Part shown: in pieces, positions 1 through 12,800 of the stretch
Numbering within the stretch: the stretch's first letter is position 1
Layout of the letters: each line of letters starts with the position of its first letter
NCBI GenBank assembly: GCA_030737835.1
Contig: CM060847.1
Span: 3,252,484 to 3,316,483 of the forward strand
Source: Acorus gramineus
Taxonomy: Eukaryota; Streptophyta; Magnoliopsida; Acorales; Acoraceae
Reading direction: 5' to 3'
Length of the DNA: 64,000 bases
Made by a program: the position numbers and the translations under genes
The notes under the pieces: generated by a model
Told to the model about the DNA's origin: nothing
What the model saw: only the letters and a program-made list of their open reading frames with translations
Databases searched by the model: none

Positions 1-858
1 TGTGTTGTAAAAAGGCTCTGTGTAGGGTTTGTAATGAACAAAAAATCTTATTTAGGGGCTTTCTAGTGTTTTGAGTGATTGAGTGAAAATGTGCATCAAC
101 ATCATATTGTTGTTACACGTAGATTTGATTATTTGATTGGATTTTAATTTTAATTTTAATTGTCTTGTTTGTAAAAGAAATATTTTTAGTGATTTTTGTG
201 TAGTGTTTGTGTAGTGATTTTTTTAATTTTAATTTTAAACATTTGGGATTTTAATTGTCTTGTTTGTAAAAGAAATATTTGGGTTCAATAAAATACTTTC
301 TGGAAGTTGATATGATATTAGTAGTTGGAAACTTTAATTTCAGTGTTTTTTGAAAGAAATCATAAATTGAAATGCCTAACTTGGAATCTGAACATTAGAA
401 TTAAAAAAAAAAAAAGACTTTCTCCTCAATGGATATGATGCATAGGTATTGGAATGCATAAACATTTAATAACAAAAAATAGAGAAAAATACCAGAAAAA
501 ATGAAACAGTGAAAAAAATAAAATTGTGCTAATTTTTTTTGAAGTTGTATTCATTTTCAATAATTATACATATTTGAAAAAAAATAATTTAGGTTTAGAT
601 TAGGATTAAACATTTAGGGTTTACATTGTGCACTTCTTTGTATATTTAGATTCTCGTTGAAATGATAAAATTGTTTTAGGGGCGTGCAAATGAATTCATT
701 CAAGGGTTTAAGTATTGGGGCTTTTAAATTAGATACTTTAAACATAGGCGTGCATAAAAGAGGGGCATGCTTATAGAATTGAGGGGCGCAAATAGAGGCA
801 CCCTTGTTTGTTATATGTGTTTATTGTTTTTTGGGTGTCTCTATCTTTCTATGATTAG

Positions 859-3800
859 ATTTGGATGTTGAGAAGTTGATGGAGGATGTGACGACGAGGT
901 GGCTTCGAACGAACGAAATCCATGCAATACTGTTCAACCATGATCGTTTCGATATCCAAGCCAAACCTCATAACTTGCCCAAGAGTGAGTAGTACATCAA
1001 GTGGAGAATTTTCTGTGTTTAGTATTTGGTGTTCAAATATCCATTTTTGGCTTGCTTTGCTTGCACATATTTATATATTTCTTTGATTACTGCTTAAGCA
1101 AAGTATGTTTCACATCTCTCTTTATATTATCATCTCATCATTGTCGTGAATTTTGTTAATAATTACCATGTCCTTGGTTCTGGGGTTATTTTCCTTAGAA
1201 TTTAGTTTCTTAGTTAGTTATACACAAACATTGATATTGGGCTGGAAAGTCACAGGTTTTAGGTGGTGGGGTGTATAAAAGTTTTCGTATAAACGAAGGT
1301 TGAACTATGTAAATTAATTCGTGTGAGATATCTCCTTCTCATATATGATGTCTGTGGTTGCAAAACCAACATGGACCACTATGGGTGCACTAATTGGTTA
1401 CTTAGCATAAAGTGTGTACGCAAAACTGGTTCTTCCCTGCAAGGCCAGCAGGGTACATAAAGTGTCACACAACTGGTGCAAGATGCAAGATAACTTATGC
1501 TTTTTCCATTTTGTCCATAAATCTGAACCATTTCTGGTCAATATAGCAGCTCACCACAAATATTCCAAACAGAACAAGAATTGGCTATGAGGCCTTCCAG
1601 AATTTTCTGGCTGGAAAAGTAATATCGCATGGCAGGCCACAACTCCAAAGTAAGAGATGTGTCTCCTATACAAAGAAAGGCTGATGATGAGGGTTTGTAG
1701 AGATGGGTAGGTCAGCGGAGATTCATTGTTATGTTCTCTATGCAATATCGATAATGAAACAGTGCTGCATCTTTTTTGCTTTTGTCCAACCTCGAGGCAC
1801 ATTTGACAGGCTATGAGACAGGTTGTGGACATGAATGTGAGTTTCAGTGGAGCAGCTACGGGAAACAGGAAAATGTCACCGAGGGCTGGAGACACAGAAG
1901 TATCCAGATGAAGATCACCCAATATTTTGTGCCGGCGGTGTGCTGGAGCATTTGGAGGACTAGAAGTGATAATATTTGAAAAATGCATGATGTACTTCGA
2001 TAATATGTGAGAGGGGGTTAAGGGGTCCATCCACAGCCTAGGGAATTTATTGTGCAAGTTCCCAAAGGATCAGCTTCAAGGATACCAATATGCTGATAGA
2101 ATCTTAACCTTGGTTATTACTTGTTATGCTCCTTTGGAACTCTATTCAGTATATTACTCATCTGCTGATTCTGCCTTTTTTTTCTTTTCTATATCTTTTA
2201 CTGCCTTTATATCATTCTGGAATTGTATCCCAAGTCACTCTTAATAAAGTTTGGTGGTAGAATTCTACCAGTTCAACAAAAAGAAAAGAAAAAAATGATA
2301 GTCTTACTAATTCTTCTTTTGTGTTTCTGTTGTGCCTTTACATAATGTAGGTGGAAATATCCTTTTATTTGATCGCAAAGTGCTGAGGAACTTTCGGAAA
2401 GATGGTCTTAACTGGAAGAAGAAAAAGGATGGAAAGACTGTTCAAGAGGCTCATGAGCATTTAAAAGTGTGTTTATATTTTGAACTGATAACCATTGATT
2501 TTTTTTTTTTGGGGCTAGATATATTATTTTGTTTCTTCCAGATGATTATCTAGTTCAATTGTATTAGATTTCAAAATCAACACCTGGTGATTGCTTCATT
2601 GTAACTTTGCTTCTAACATTATAAAATTGGGGTAGCAGTTGTCTACCAGTTCCTCAAAAAAAAAAGAGCTGGTTATTGCTCAAGTTATTATAGATTTATA
2701 GTGGAACATTGATGATCTTTTGGCACCAGTTTTGAGCCCAGTTCTTAATAACTATACATATGAAAATTATTGTTACATGTTCAGGATACCATAATTTCAA
2801 TATCACCTCCACTGTACTCATATAGTGCACTTAATCCTGTTCACTATGAAGTATGAGGCATGAAAAGGCCAAGAAGTTACTAGAATAGTCATATGTGTGA
2901 CTATTTTAGTGTGTGTGTGTGTTTTATTTTTGTTGTTTTTTTTGCATCCAAAGTTGTAAAGTGCATGCTTTTTAACCTCAATAAATGATATTATCAATAA
3001 CTATGAAGGATTATTTAAACCTCCTGTTTTCCAAGTCATGAATCTGGGATTCTAAGTATATGGAATTGTCACTTAGAGAGGAAGGGAAATATGAGAAACT
3101 GAAGACTTAGATAACAAGGTTCTACCAATTGACATGTCTTGAAAATAAAAGTGATATAAGAATGGTTCCCTGAATATTAATGCCATGTATAAGCAATTAT
3201 AACTGGAGATATTCACAACATCATTCAATCAAGGATGATTATAATTTTTTTCGTAAGTTCTTTCCAGAATCTTCTCCCATCAACAGGAAAAAGACCTGAA
3301 CCAAGATTTTTCCCATCGTAGAGGATACCTCTACTGACCTTTTAAACATAGCAAAAATAATTTAACATTAAATTGGATTGTTATGAAGGCTTATGTATAA
3401 ACATAGTATTTATTGAATTTCAGTTGCTCATATTGTTACCAAGTCCAACATTTTTTTAGTATAATCTTGTCTTTCCATCGAGTGTGGTTTTAGGGAACCA
3501 CTTTTTTCAGTTGTCTGATGCTATGTGTTACCCTAGGGGTTAGGAGGAATTTTTTTATGGTCATGTGCTGTCTACTTACTTATTTTAGTTATACCTGCTT
3601 CAACATTTGATTGCCTCAAAATAAACGTAATAGTGTGTGGTTGTTTTATTTTTATGACAGGTTGGTAACGAGGAGAGAATTCATGTCTACTATGCACGTA
3701 ATGAGGATAACCCGAACTTCTATCGCAGGAGTTACTGGCTTCTTGATAAGTATGTAAAAATGTTATTCTCTCATCCTATTACATGATTTTATAGGGCTCA

Positions 3801-6800
3801 ATTTTATACGTATTTGTTTGTTTGCAATTTAGGATAAATTCCCTCTCATGCTAAAATTACTGTTCCATGAAAGTATACCTGGTCCACATGTCAGATTTTA
3901 AGTATCTAACATTAACAGTCGCAATGAGCTCTGATTGTTAGGAGTATAGATTTGTAGGTAAAGATATTATCTGCACCTATTGACTTGATGAACATGTAAT
4001 TCCTTGTCATTTTGCTTGAGAAATTGTGTTGAAATATGTGTTTGTATGCTTGTTTGATATTGTACACGTGTAGGAATGTTGCATAACATATTTAGATATA
4101 TATCAGATTAATAGAATTCAAGGATGTTCTGCCATGTTTTCATGATGTTGAAATACTACGTGATTCAATGGACTGAAAAGGTGTGATTGATTTCCAAAAT
4201 TTCCAAAAGGTATGATTGATGTCCAAAATATCAGATTAACAGATGCCACTTTTCTAACAATTCATATCTTTTTGTTTAATTTTCTAAGTGCAGATCATGA
4301 GTAAGCTAGTACTTCGTTTCTTACTTTTTGGGCTTTCTCAAGTATTAGACAACTAGCACCTATTTTCAAGGGCATCTGATACTTTTTTATTATGGTAGAC
4401 CTTGAGGAAAAATAAAAAAAACTATCAATTGAATTTAATGCTCCTTATGTAAAACATCTACTGACATTAGACTACACTGTCCACCCAGTTTTCTTATAGC
4501 GGTCTGTGTCATGAGTATCATTGGCTAAGACATTTGAGTAAGTTTTGATTGAGGAATTAGGTTTGTCTTTTTGGTCATTCATTCCCTTGTCGCATTGCTG
4601 GTTTGTTTGTATGTCCATCTGCTAGCCCACACAGGTAGATACAAAATTTATGTAGTTAAAAACATACATGTACTGCTCATATTGTTTTGACCATATAATT
4701 TCGATTAATTAAAAGTCTTCCAGTAGGGTGTGTGTTATGCCATATTTTTCTGCTTTTTATGCTGATCAGGATCATTTTTTTCATGTCGGAACATAAAATG
4801 CAAAATGCATGGTATCTTATTCTGATATTGATTTTCTTATATCGTCCTGTGTCATCGAGTGTCATTGGCTAAGACATTGAGTGAGTTTTGATTGAGGAAT
4901 TAGGTTTGTCTTTTTGGTCATTCATTCCCTTGTCCACATTGCTTGTTTGCATCCCCATCTAGAAGCCCATACAGGTACCTATATGCATGAAGATGCTAAA
5001 TTTATATAGTTAACATACATATACTGCTCATTTTGTTTTGACCATATAATTTCGATTAATTAAAATAGTCTTCCAGTAGGATATGTGTTATGCCATAGTT
5101 TTCTGCTTTTTATGCTGATCATGACATTTTTCTCATTTTGGAACAGAAAATGCCAAATGCATGGTATCTTACTCTGATATTGATTTTTTCTAGGAAGCTT
5201 GAGCATATCGTCCTTGTCCACTACCGCGATACAACTGAGGTTTGCTTGTTTGGTTTGTTTTGTTTTGTTTTTTAATAATTGTCATGAGTTTCTTATACTA
5301 TTTTAGTAGCCTCAACTTTCCAGTATCATTAATTCAAGCAGCTCAAAATTTACTTGAAAGCATTTTACTTGTATTGAACTTTTTTTGACATGAACACCAT
5401 CTAAATGTTTCTTCATTGGATGAGTTTAATACGAGTGAAGTTCATTTACTTGCTTAAGAAAACAGGATATTGCCACCTGCGGATAGTATGTGTTCTTTAT
5501 ATTTGGGACTTGATCCAGCAATTGTCAAATTTTATTGTAGACCTTGCATTCTGGTTATAGTTGGGCGACAATAACATTGCTGCTTAGAGAATGGGTTTGA
5601 GTGGATACTCCATCTTCCATTATGGGCAATCAATGGTTCAGAGACAAGTCTTCAGGGGCTTTTGTATCTGTAAAATGATTCTCTTTCTAGTCACTGGTTT
5701 TGTAATTCTGTTAAGCGTGTAGTCATTTTCATATTCATTCTGGGTTCTATGGTACACAAGTTATTCTGTCAATATCTGTATTTGAAGGCTATAGTATCTC
5801 TGATTCGTGTCTTATGTAAATTTCCTGATGCTAATTTTAACAGGATAACACATTTCCGCCACCTGCGGCAACAACAGAAGGAAAGGAAGCTTTGCCATTA
5901 ACACAGCTTGGTTCTCCAGCTACCACTGTGAATTCTTCTGGTTCATCCCACTCAGTTGTTTCTGGTTCCATGGCCTTGTCAGAAGAGATCGATTCTGGAG
6001 CAGATTTCAGAATAAATGATGGTGAGGATATGAGTATGTGATCTTCATGCAACTTGTTTGAAAAGTGAGATCTATGTATCTGCGATTTGACACAGTCTAT
6101 TTCATTTTGAGGGATGTCTTCAGTTTGGCCGCTTCCAAGAATTGATTTTAGATTCAATCAGGGACCAAATGTCTGGTCGCACGTGTAAAGTCCGTAACAT
6201 AAAAAAAGAACAGTCACCGACTAGTTCATCCAAAGGCATGGAGGCTCCTATTGCCATCTGACTTTTTAAGAATTCAGCACAATCTATAAGTGTTGATGTA
6301 AGTGTGAGTTATTTAAGTAATGATGGATTGTACTCCAATCCCCTGAGCGAAACCTGTAGGATAAACCTCAATTGATTTTAGTTTGCCTTATTTTAGGCAA
6401 GGTCATAGAGGGTTTTCAGCATGTGCATTGTGAAGGGAATCACTGATGCTTTCCTGGTGGAGAAGGGTTATTGTCACATAAGAGAGAGACTCTGACAAAG
6501 TCCTGCATAGTTGAGAAAGGAAAACACATTATAAAATGGGCATTGTTGTTTTAAATAGGTTGCTTACTACAATATTTAGAAAATAGTCCTCATCCACTTT
6601 AACCTAGTAATGTAATTAGTTTCATTGTTTATAATTTGATGATCCAGATTGGAATTTGGCATTACATCAGTTCTAAGGTATTTTCTCTAATTTTGCCATG
6701 CTGACTTGTTTTGTGCTTCTTTAATGAAAAATTCTGCTCTATGATTATGATTCAACTCTTGGACTTCCTTTAAATCTGCCACAGATTTTAGCTTGGCTAT

Positions 6801-9800
6801 CTAATGATCACATTACTCTTCTTCCTCTTAAAATAAGATTATCTTTATGAGATTTTTGTTTCTTGTAGCTATATTCTCAGTTTGATAAATAACCATTGTG
6901 CAAGCCTACACAGGTCAATAAAGGCATGTAGATGCACTATGTCAATTGGGCTAGGCATGTTAGATTATAATTAAGTAGTTCTGTTCATGTGAGAAATTTA
7001 AACTGTCCCTTGATTAGGCTCGGGTGTTTTTGCGTTTCATGTAGGTGAGAGTGTGAGAGCAATGGATTATGATCAAAGGATCCATGAACTCAACACACTC
7101 GATTGGGCAGAACTTGTGGAACCACCTTCTTCTGTAGATATTCCTGCATCAGGAAAAGGTACCATCTTGCATATCATTTGTAAAGTGGATCTCATCATCA
7201 TTATAACCATTATCTTCATGCCGCAGATGGAGCTCCATATTCTGATGATACGCAGCATGGATTATATGATACCATAAATAATGTAAGTATCTTGGTACAA
7301 AAAAAACTTTGATTCATTAGTTGTCTCTTGCAATTGAATCAAGTTTAATTTTTTTTTCATTAAATGCAATTATACCATGTTTCTGATTATAGCAATCTAC
7401 GGCTTCAAATAATCCAAATGCACGTTGATATAAATTTACAAGATGTAACTATAATATTGATGTGAATAACAATATAGATGGAATGTTTATAGAACATTGA
7501 ACCATCCAAAATGTTCATTCCATTTAACATGTAAGGTAATAAATTTGAATACCATGTAATATATTTTTTCATACTATAATAAAAATAATGTAACAATTCT
7601 TTATAAAATTCAATTGAGATAGAATTAGTATATATCTTTAATTTTGAGTTATTAAAATTTTAATATATTGATATGATTTACTTAAATATGATTTTGAAAT
7701 ATTCAAATATATTTATGTTTTATCTAAATTTGATTGAAATCTTAAATATTGAATAAACAGATGAGTAATTGTTAAATTTATGGGAGGGTAAAATTGGAAA
7801 TGAAAACTGTGTCATTAACCCTTTAATAAGTAATAATAGATAGATATGTTATTCCATTCTTTTGCTAATGGTGGGCACATTTGGTTTATAATTTGAATTT
7901 TACCATTCTTCATGACAGGCTTCAAAAGTCTCTATTTATACCACTGTAATGGCTTTTTTTGTGTTGTAGTTTCAAATATTTTTATCTTCATGTTATATAA
8001 TATGATGGTGCATGTGCTATGTGTTGTAGTGCATTAGTGCAAACACTAATGCACTAAATAGCATTAGAACTCCGTGGCTTAGGATGCTTCAGTGAGGCGA
8101 ACCAAGCTTTGGTTAGCCACTTAGCATCCTCCCTCTCCGAAAAGGAGGTCAGGGGATCAAACCTAGGGGGCACCAATTTTTTTATAAAAAAGAGGATGCT
8201 TCAGTGAGAATAATGTGGATGGATTAGCTCTTAGGATGTCCTTGTGTTGCATCCTCAAGACCTAGCGGCAGAGGTTGTGGACAGAGGGGGCAGATGGCCA
8301 CCCTGTTCCTCAAAATTTTTCATTAACTATTACTTATTACACTGATCAGTCAAGTCTGCTGCCCAGTCCATCATGCCCTCCAGAGTAACAAATGAAATCT
8401 CAAATTGCAGACAATACTATGCATAATAATGAAAAGAAAAAAAATTCCTATACAATTCAAATAAATCTCCAAACAAGAAAAACATTCCAGTGTAAAACCC
8501 AAATAATTAATATATCAAATAAAATAGTATGAATATAATTTTCATTAACTATTACTTATTACGCTGATCAGTCAAGTCTGTTACCCCAGTCCATCATGCC
8601 CTCCAGAGTAACAAATGAAATCCCAAATTGCATACAATACTATGCATAATAATGAAAAGAAAGAAAATCCTATACAATGCAAATAAATCTCCAAACAAGA
8701 AAAACATCCTAATGTAAAACCCAAATAGTTAATATATCAAATAAAATAATATGAATATAACATGTTGATTCCTAGCATTAAAACCAAAAAAGTAATAGTA
8801 AACCCACTTTTAATATGAATACAATATTAAAATATTCAGAATTATTTCAAACATAATTCATATAAACAAAAAAAAACTCAATATCCAAATATTTAAAATC
8901 GACGAACAACAAATAATTCTCCGTTGAATTCATTGAGGATCATGGACAGTCATTGTATCCTTTACTGCAACCATTTATGTTTGGTTTGGCGTATCCTTGC
9001 CCTTGGAGCCCCTTCATGGATGACCATGTCACTCTAATTGGTGCACCCATTGGTCTCCATTGCACATGTTCAAACCATGTAAAACTATTTTTTTCATCTT
9101 ATCCTCTATTGAAGCATCCTCTAATCTTCACAATCATACTCATTTCTTATTCTATCATTTCTTGTTTTTCCACTCACCCATCTCTATATTATCATGCCTC
9201 ATTTTCCAAACATATTGTTTATTACTTGTCCAACTCTCCAATCTATGAACCAATGCTGTCTTGATAGTTATCTTATAGAATTTTTTTTCAGTTCATGGGT
9301 ATTCGCGATCACAAAATACTTTTCCGGCATTCTCCATTTTAACCATCTTGTTGTAATCTTATGAATGTCGTTCTCTTTAGTTATACATTCGTTCGGGCAT
9401 GTTTTGTCCATCAATATGGAATATGTTATCATCTCTTCTTATCTTCTTGCTAACATTGCATTTCATATATTCCGTATTCATTCTACTTATTTAAACACTA
9501 TAGTTCTGAAGCCTTTTTACAACTTTCGATTTGCATTAAGTTCTTCTTTAGTCTCACCAAGTAAGACAATATCATTAGATACACCAATGAATATCCAATG
9601 GGCCTTTTTGCTTGTGGCTATGATTCAGTTGATTTTTTACTGATGAATTGCCTTAATGCTGAAGATGAATCCTATATTAAATGAGCCTTTTCAGATCTTT
9701 GTTCAAAACATATTTAACAATTGGGTAGCTAGTCCATTTCATTCTTCCTTTTTATGAATTATTCATTGATTAGCTTAAAATTATGGATAATTGCAGGAAG

Positions 9801-12800
9801 GCATTCTTTCATATCATGGTTTACCCCAAAGTACATCTACTATTGGGCGTTCAAATGATGTGGTGAATGAAAATGGTTCATCCAGTGTTGGGCAACCAGG
9901 TAAGAATTGTGTTTTCCCCAGTTTAAGATCCAAAGACTGCTATTGGTAGAGAACAGAAATCCAAACTTACAAAGAACTGACTTAGAAATGGTTTCAGTGT
10001 GTCACAGTGAGGCCTCAGAGACGTATGATAATGGTATCTTTCAAACCCAAAACAGCTTTGGAAGGATGATGAGCTTCATTATGGAAGATTCTCCTGGCTC
10101 ACTGGATGGGGATCTTCAAATTGATGCCTCACTTCCTAATAGTAATGACTTAGATGTAGTACGAACGATTGATAAATCACCTATCCTAGAACTGGTTTTC
10201 AGCATAGCTGATATTTCCCCTGGCTGGGCTTACTCAACAGAAGAGACAAAGGTTCTGTTCTTAACCCCCTTTTTTTCAAATTTTGGTATAATGTAGAATT
10301 TTTTTTGTACCTTTGCATTGCATAAAATCAACTCATTTGTAATGGTGCCATTGTAACTTGAAATAATTTACCAACTATGGGGTTTTTATTCGTATGTTTG
10401 CATGGCGTGCTTGTAATTTCCTCTTGAATTTAAATTGAAGCTGTCATGGTCTAGTACAATTATTCTATTTAGATGTTGATGACCTGTTGCTTTGGGAAGG
10501 GTTATTTATCCACATCAATGGCAGTGGTCCAGTCACTGAAGTAGCCTTAGGTCCTGTTTTCACTCTCTGAGCTGACAAGACTTCATCTCCCCCATTGTGT
10601 CACCACCGCTTAATTGTGAAATTGAATAATATTGATTTAATTACATACGTCTATTTATCAAAACATTTGAAATTAGCATCTAATTATCTCAGTGAAATTC
10701 ACGTGTCATTGATTTGTTCACATTTCTTACAACAGGCTCAGTAACCTGTACGATTGAAAGAGAGTGATAATGGTGGCATAGGTTTTGCCCACTTCCTTTC
10801 AGAATTTTTAATTTTTTTATTGTGTGTGTTGGGGGGGGGGGGGGGGGGGGGTTTGGAATCCGGTTAACATGAAATGTGAATTGCCTGCTATAATTACTTG
10901 AAAGTCACACCCTGTTGAAAACATACTTGGAAGCTATTATTTTTCGCAGTGTGATGTAGATAGACATAGTACTATGATGGCGACTTGCAAAAAGAAGCTG
11001 CTAGGATTTAAGTAACTACAACATCGTTTCAAATAAAGGTAGATATTGCTAAGATATTCAGTATTGAACAAGATATTTAGCACAGGAACCATTGAAAGAG
11101 AATTGTGTCCTGGTGTTTTTTAAAAATAGAACTGTGGTAATGATGATAACCGAGGAACCTATTTTACCATTTCTCCTGGTGTTTTTTAAAAATAGAACTG
11201 TGGTAATGATGATAACCGAGGAACCTGTTTTGCCAATTCTCTGATGAAAATCACGAAAAGAAATTGAGCTTGTCTACTTTAAAGCACGTGCTTATAAAAA
11301 AAACAATATGTTCATGATTTCTCTAGAAACATGCTTATGGAAAATAAAAAGGGATGAAGGTCAAAGGATTGTGATATTTAATTGGTGCATTTGTGTGATT
11401 TTTGCAGGTTATAGTTATTGGAAAGTTTTGTGATGGATGTACGAGTTTTAAGGACTCCAATTTTTTCTTTATCTTTGGGAATTTATGCTCTCCCGCAGAA
11501 AGGGTGCAAGAAGGAGTTTTTCGTTGTACAGCACCACAACATACGTCTGGCGTAGTCAATTTTTATTTGTCTCTGGATGGAAGTAGACCTATCAGCCAAG
11601 TTCTGAATTTCGAATATCGATCAATTTCAACTACCCCAAAAAACAGTTATTTTAGCTCGACAGATCCTGATAACACTAATTGGGAAAATCTTCAATATCA
11701 GATCAGGCTTATCCATCTGTTGTTCTCTACCACCAATGGCATCAACCTCCTATCTAGCAAAATCTCACCTAACCTGTTGAAAGAAGCGCAAAAATTGTCA
11801 TCGCTTACCTCTATCTCCCTAGAAAAGAATTGGGCACATCTGCTCAAGTCAATAGAGAATCATGATTTTTCAGTTTCACTTGTCCACCAGAATTTGTTTG
11901 AGATGGCTTTGAAAAACAAACTACAAGAATGGCTTATAGAAAAAGTAGCTGAAGGATGTAAGAAGCCTATTCTTGACAAGCAAGGTCAAGGAGTTATTCA
12001 CTTGTGTGCCATCCTTGGGTATGCATGGGCTATTTATTCATTTAAAATTTCAGGCTTGTCCTTAGATTTTCGGGATGCTCGTGGGTGGACAGCACTACAC
12101 TGGGCTGCATTTTATGGGAGGTAAAATTTGTTATTCTCACCTTTCATTACAGTTTTTTGACATTGGATTGTATTACCTTTAGAGGGTGGTAGAACACATC
12201 TTGCTCTCCTAGGATTAGGTTTGGATTTATTCTGAATTTGTTGTTTAAAAAAGAATTGCTTATTATTATAGAGATAAACCAAATGTTGTGAGTCAATTCA
12301 TTTGCTTCCCCAGTTTAGTATTCAATGTTCTACACACAAGCATCTTTCCATTAAGCATGTCAATTTTCTGAATATTATCCGTATTCGCTCAGAATCCATA
12401 TGTGAAAAATAAGAAATTATCCAATATTTAAATATATGGTGTAAATATGGATATCAATGTATTTGCTCTGAAAAATATTTGAAACTGACATATAATGTGA
12501 AATTATATATGCTTGTATTATACATTGTTCAAATTCAATTATCTTGCATGATTAATGTTATAATTTTTTTTAAGTGTGTCCTCTTTGTATGATCTCCGAA
12601 GGGGGACAAGAAACCTGTAAGTTTTGACACTCAGGAAACCTGTAAGTTTTGACTCTCAATAACAACTTGGAAAACAGATTTTTAATCCTCCCATCCATTA
12701 TCTAACATGTGACCTGATTGCCCAAACTAAATCCATATTTAATCATGACAATTATTTGAAAAATATTCGTGTCTGATTTGAATTTGAAAATGTTTGAAGT

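Noticed and set aside
1551-2057. 168-codon minus-strand open frame
   Set aside because: It is the antisense shadow of the LINE fragment, which has recognisable motifs on the + strand.
8225-8320. GGGGGCAGATGGCCACCCTG near the SINE, resembling common plant repeat ends
   Set aside because: Too short and no partner end; could be the edge of an old element.
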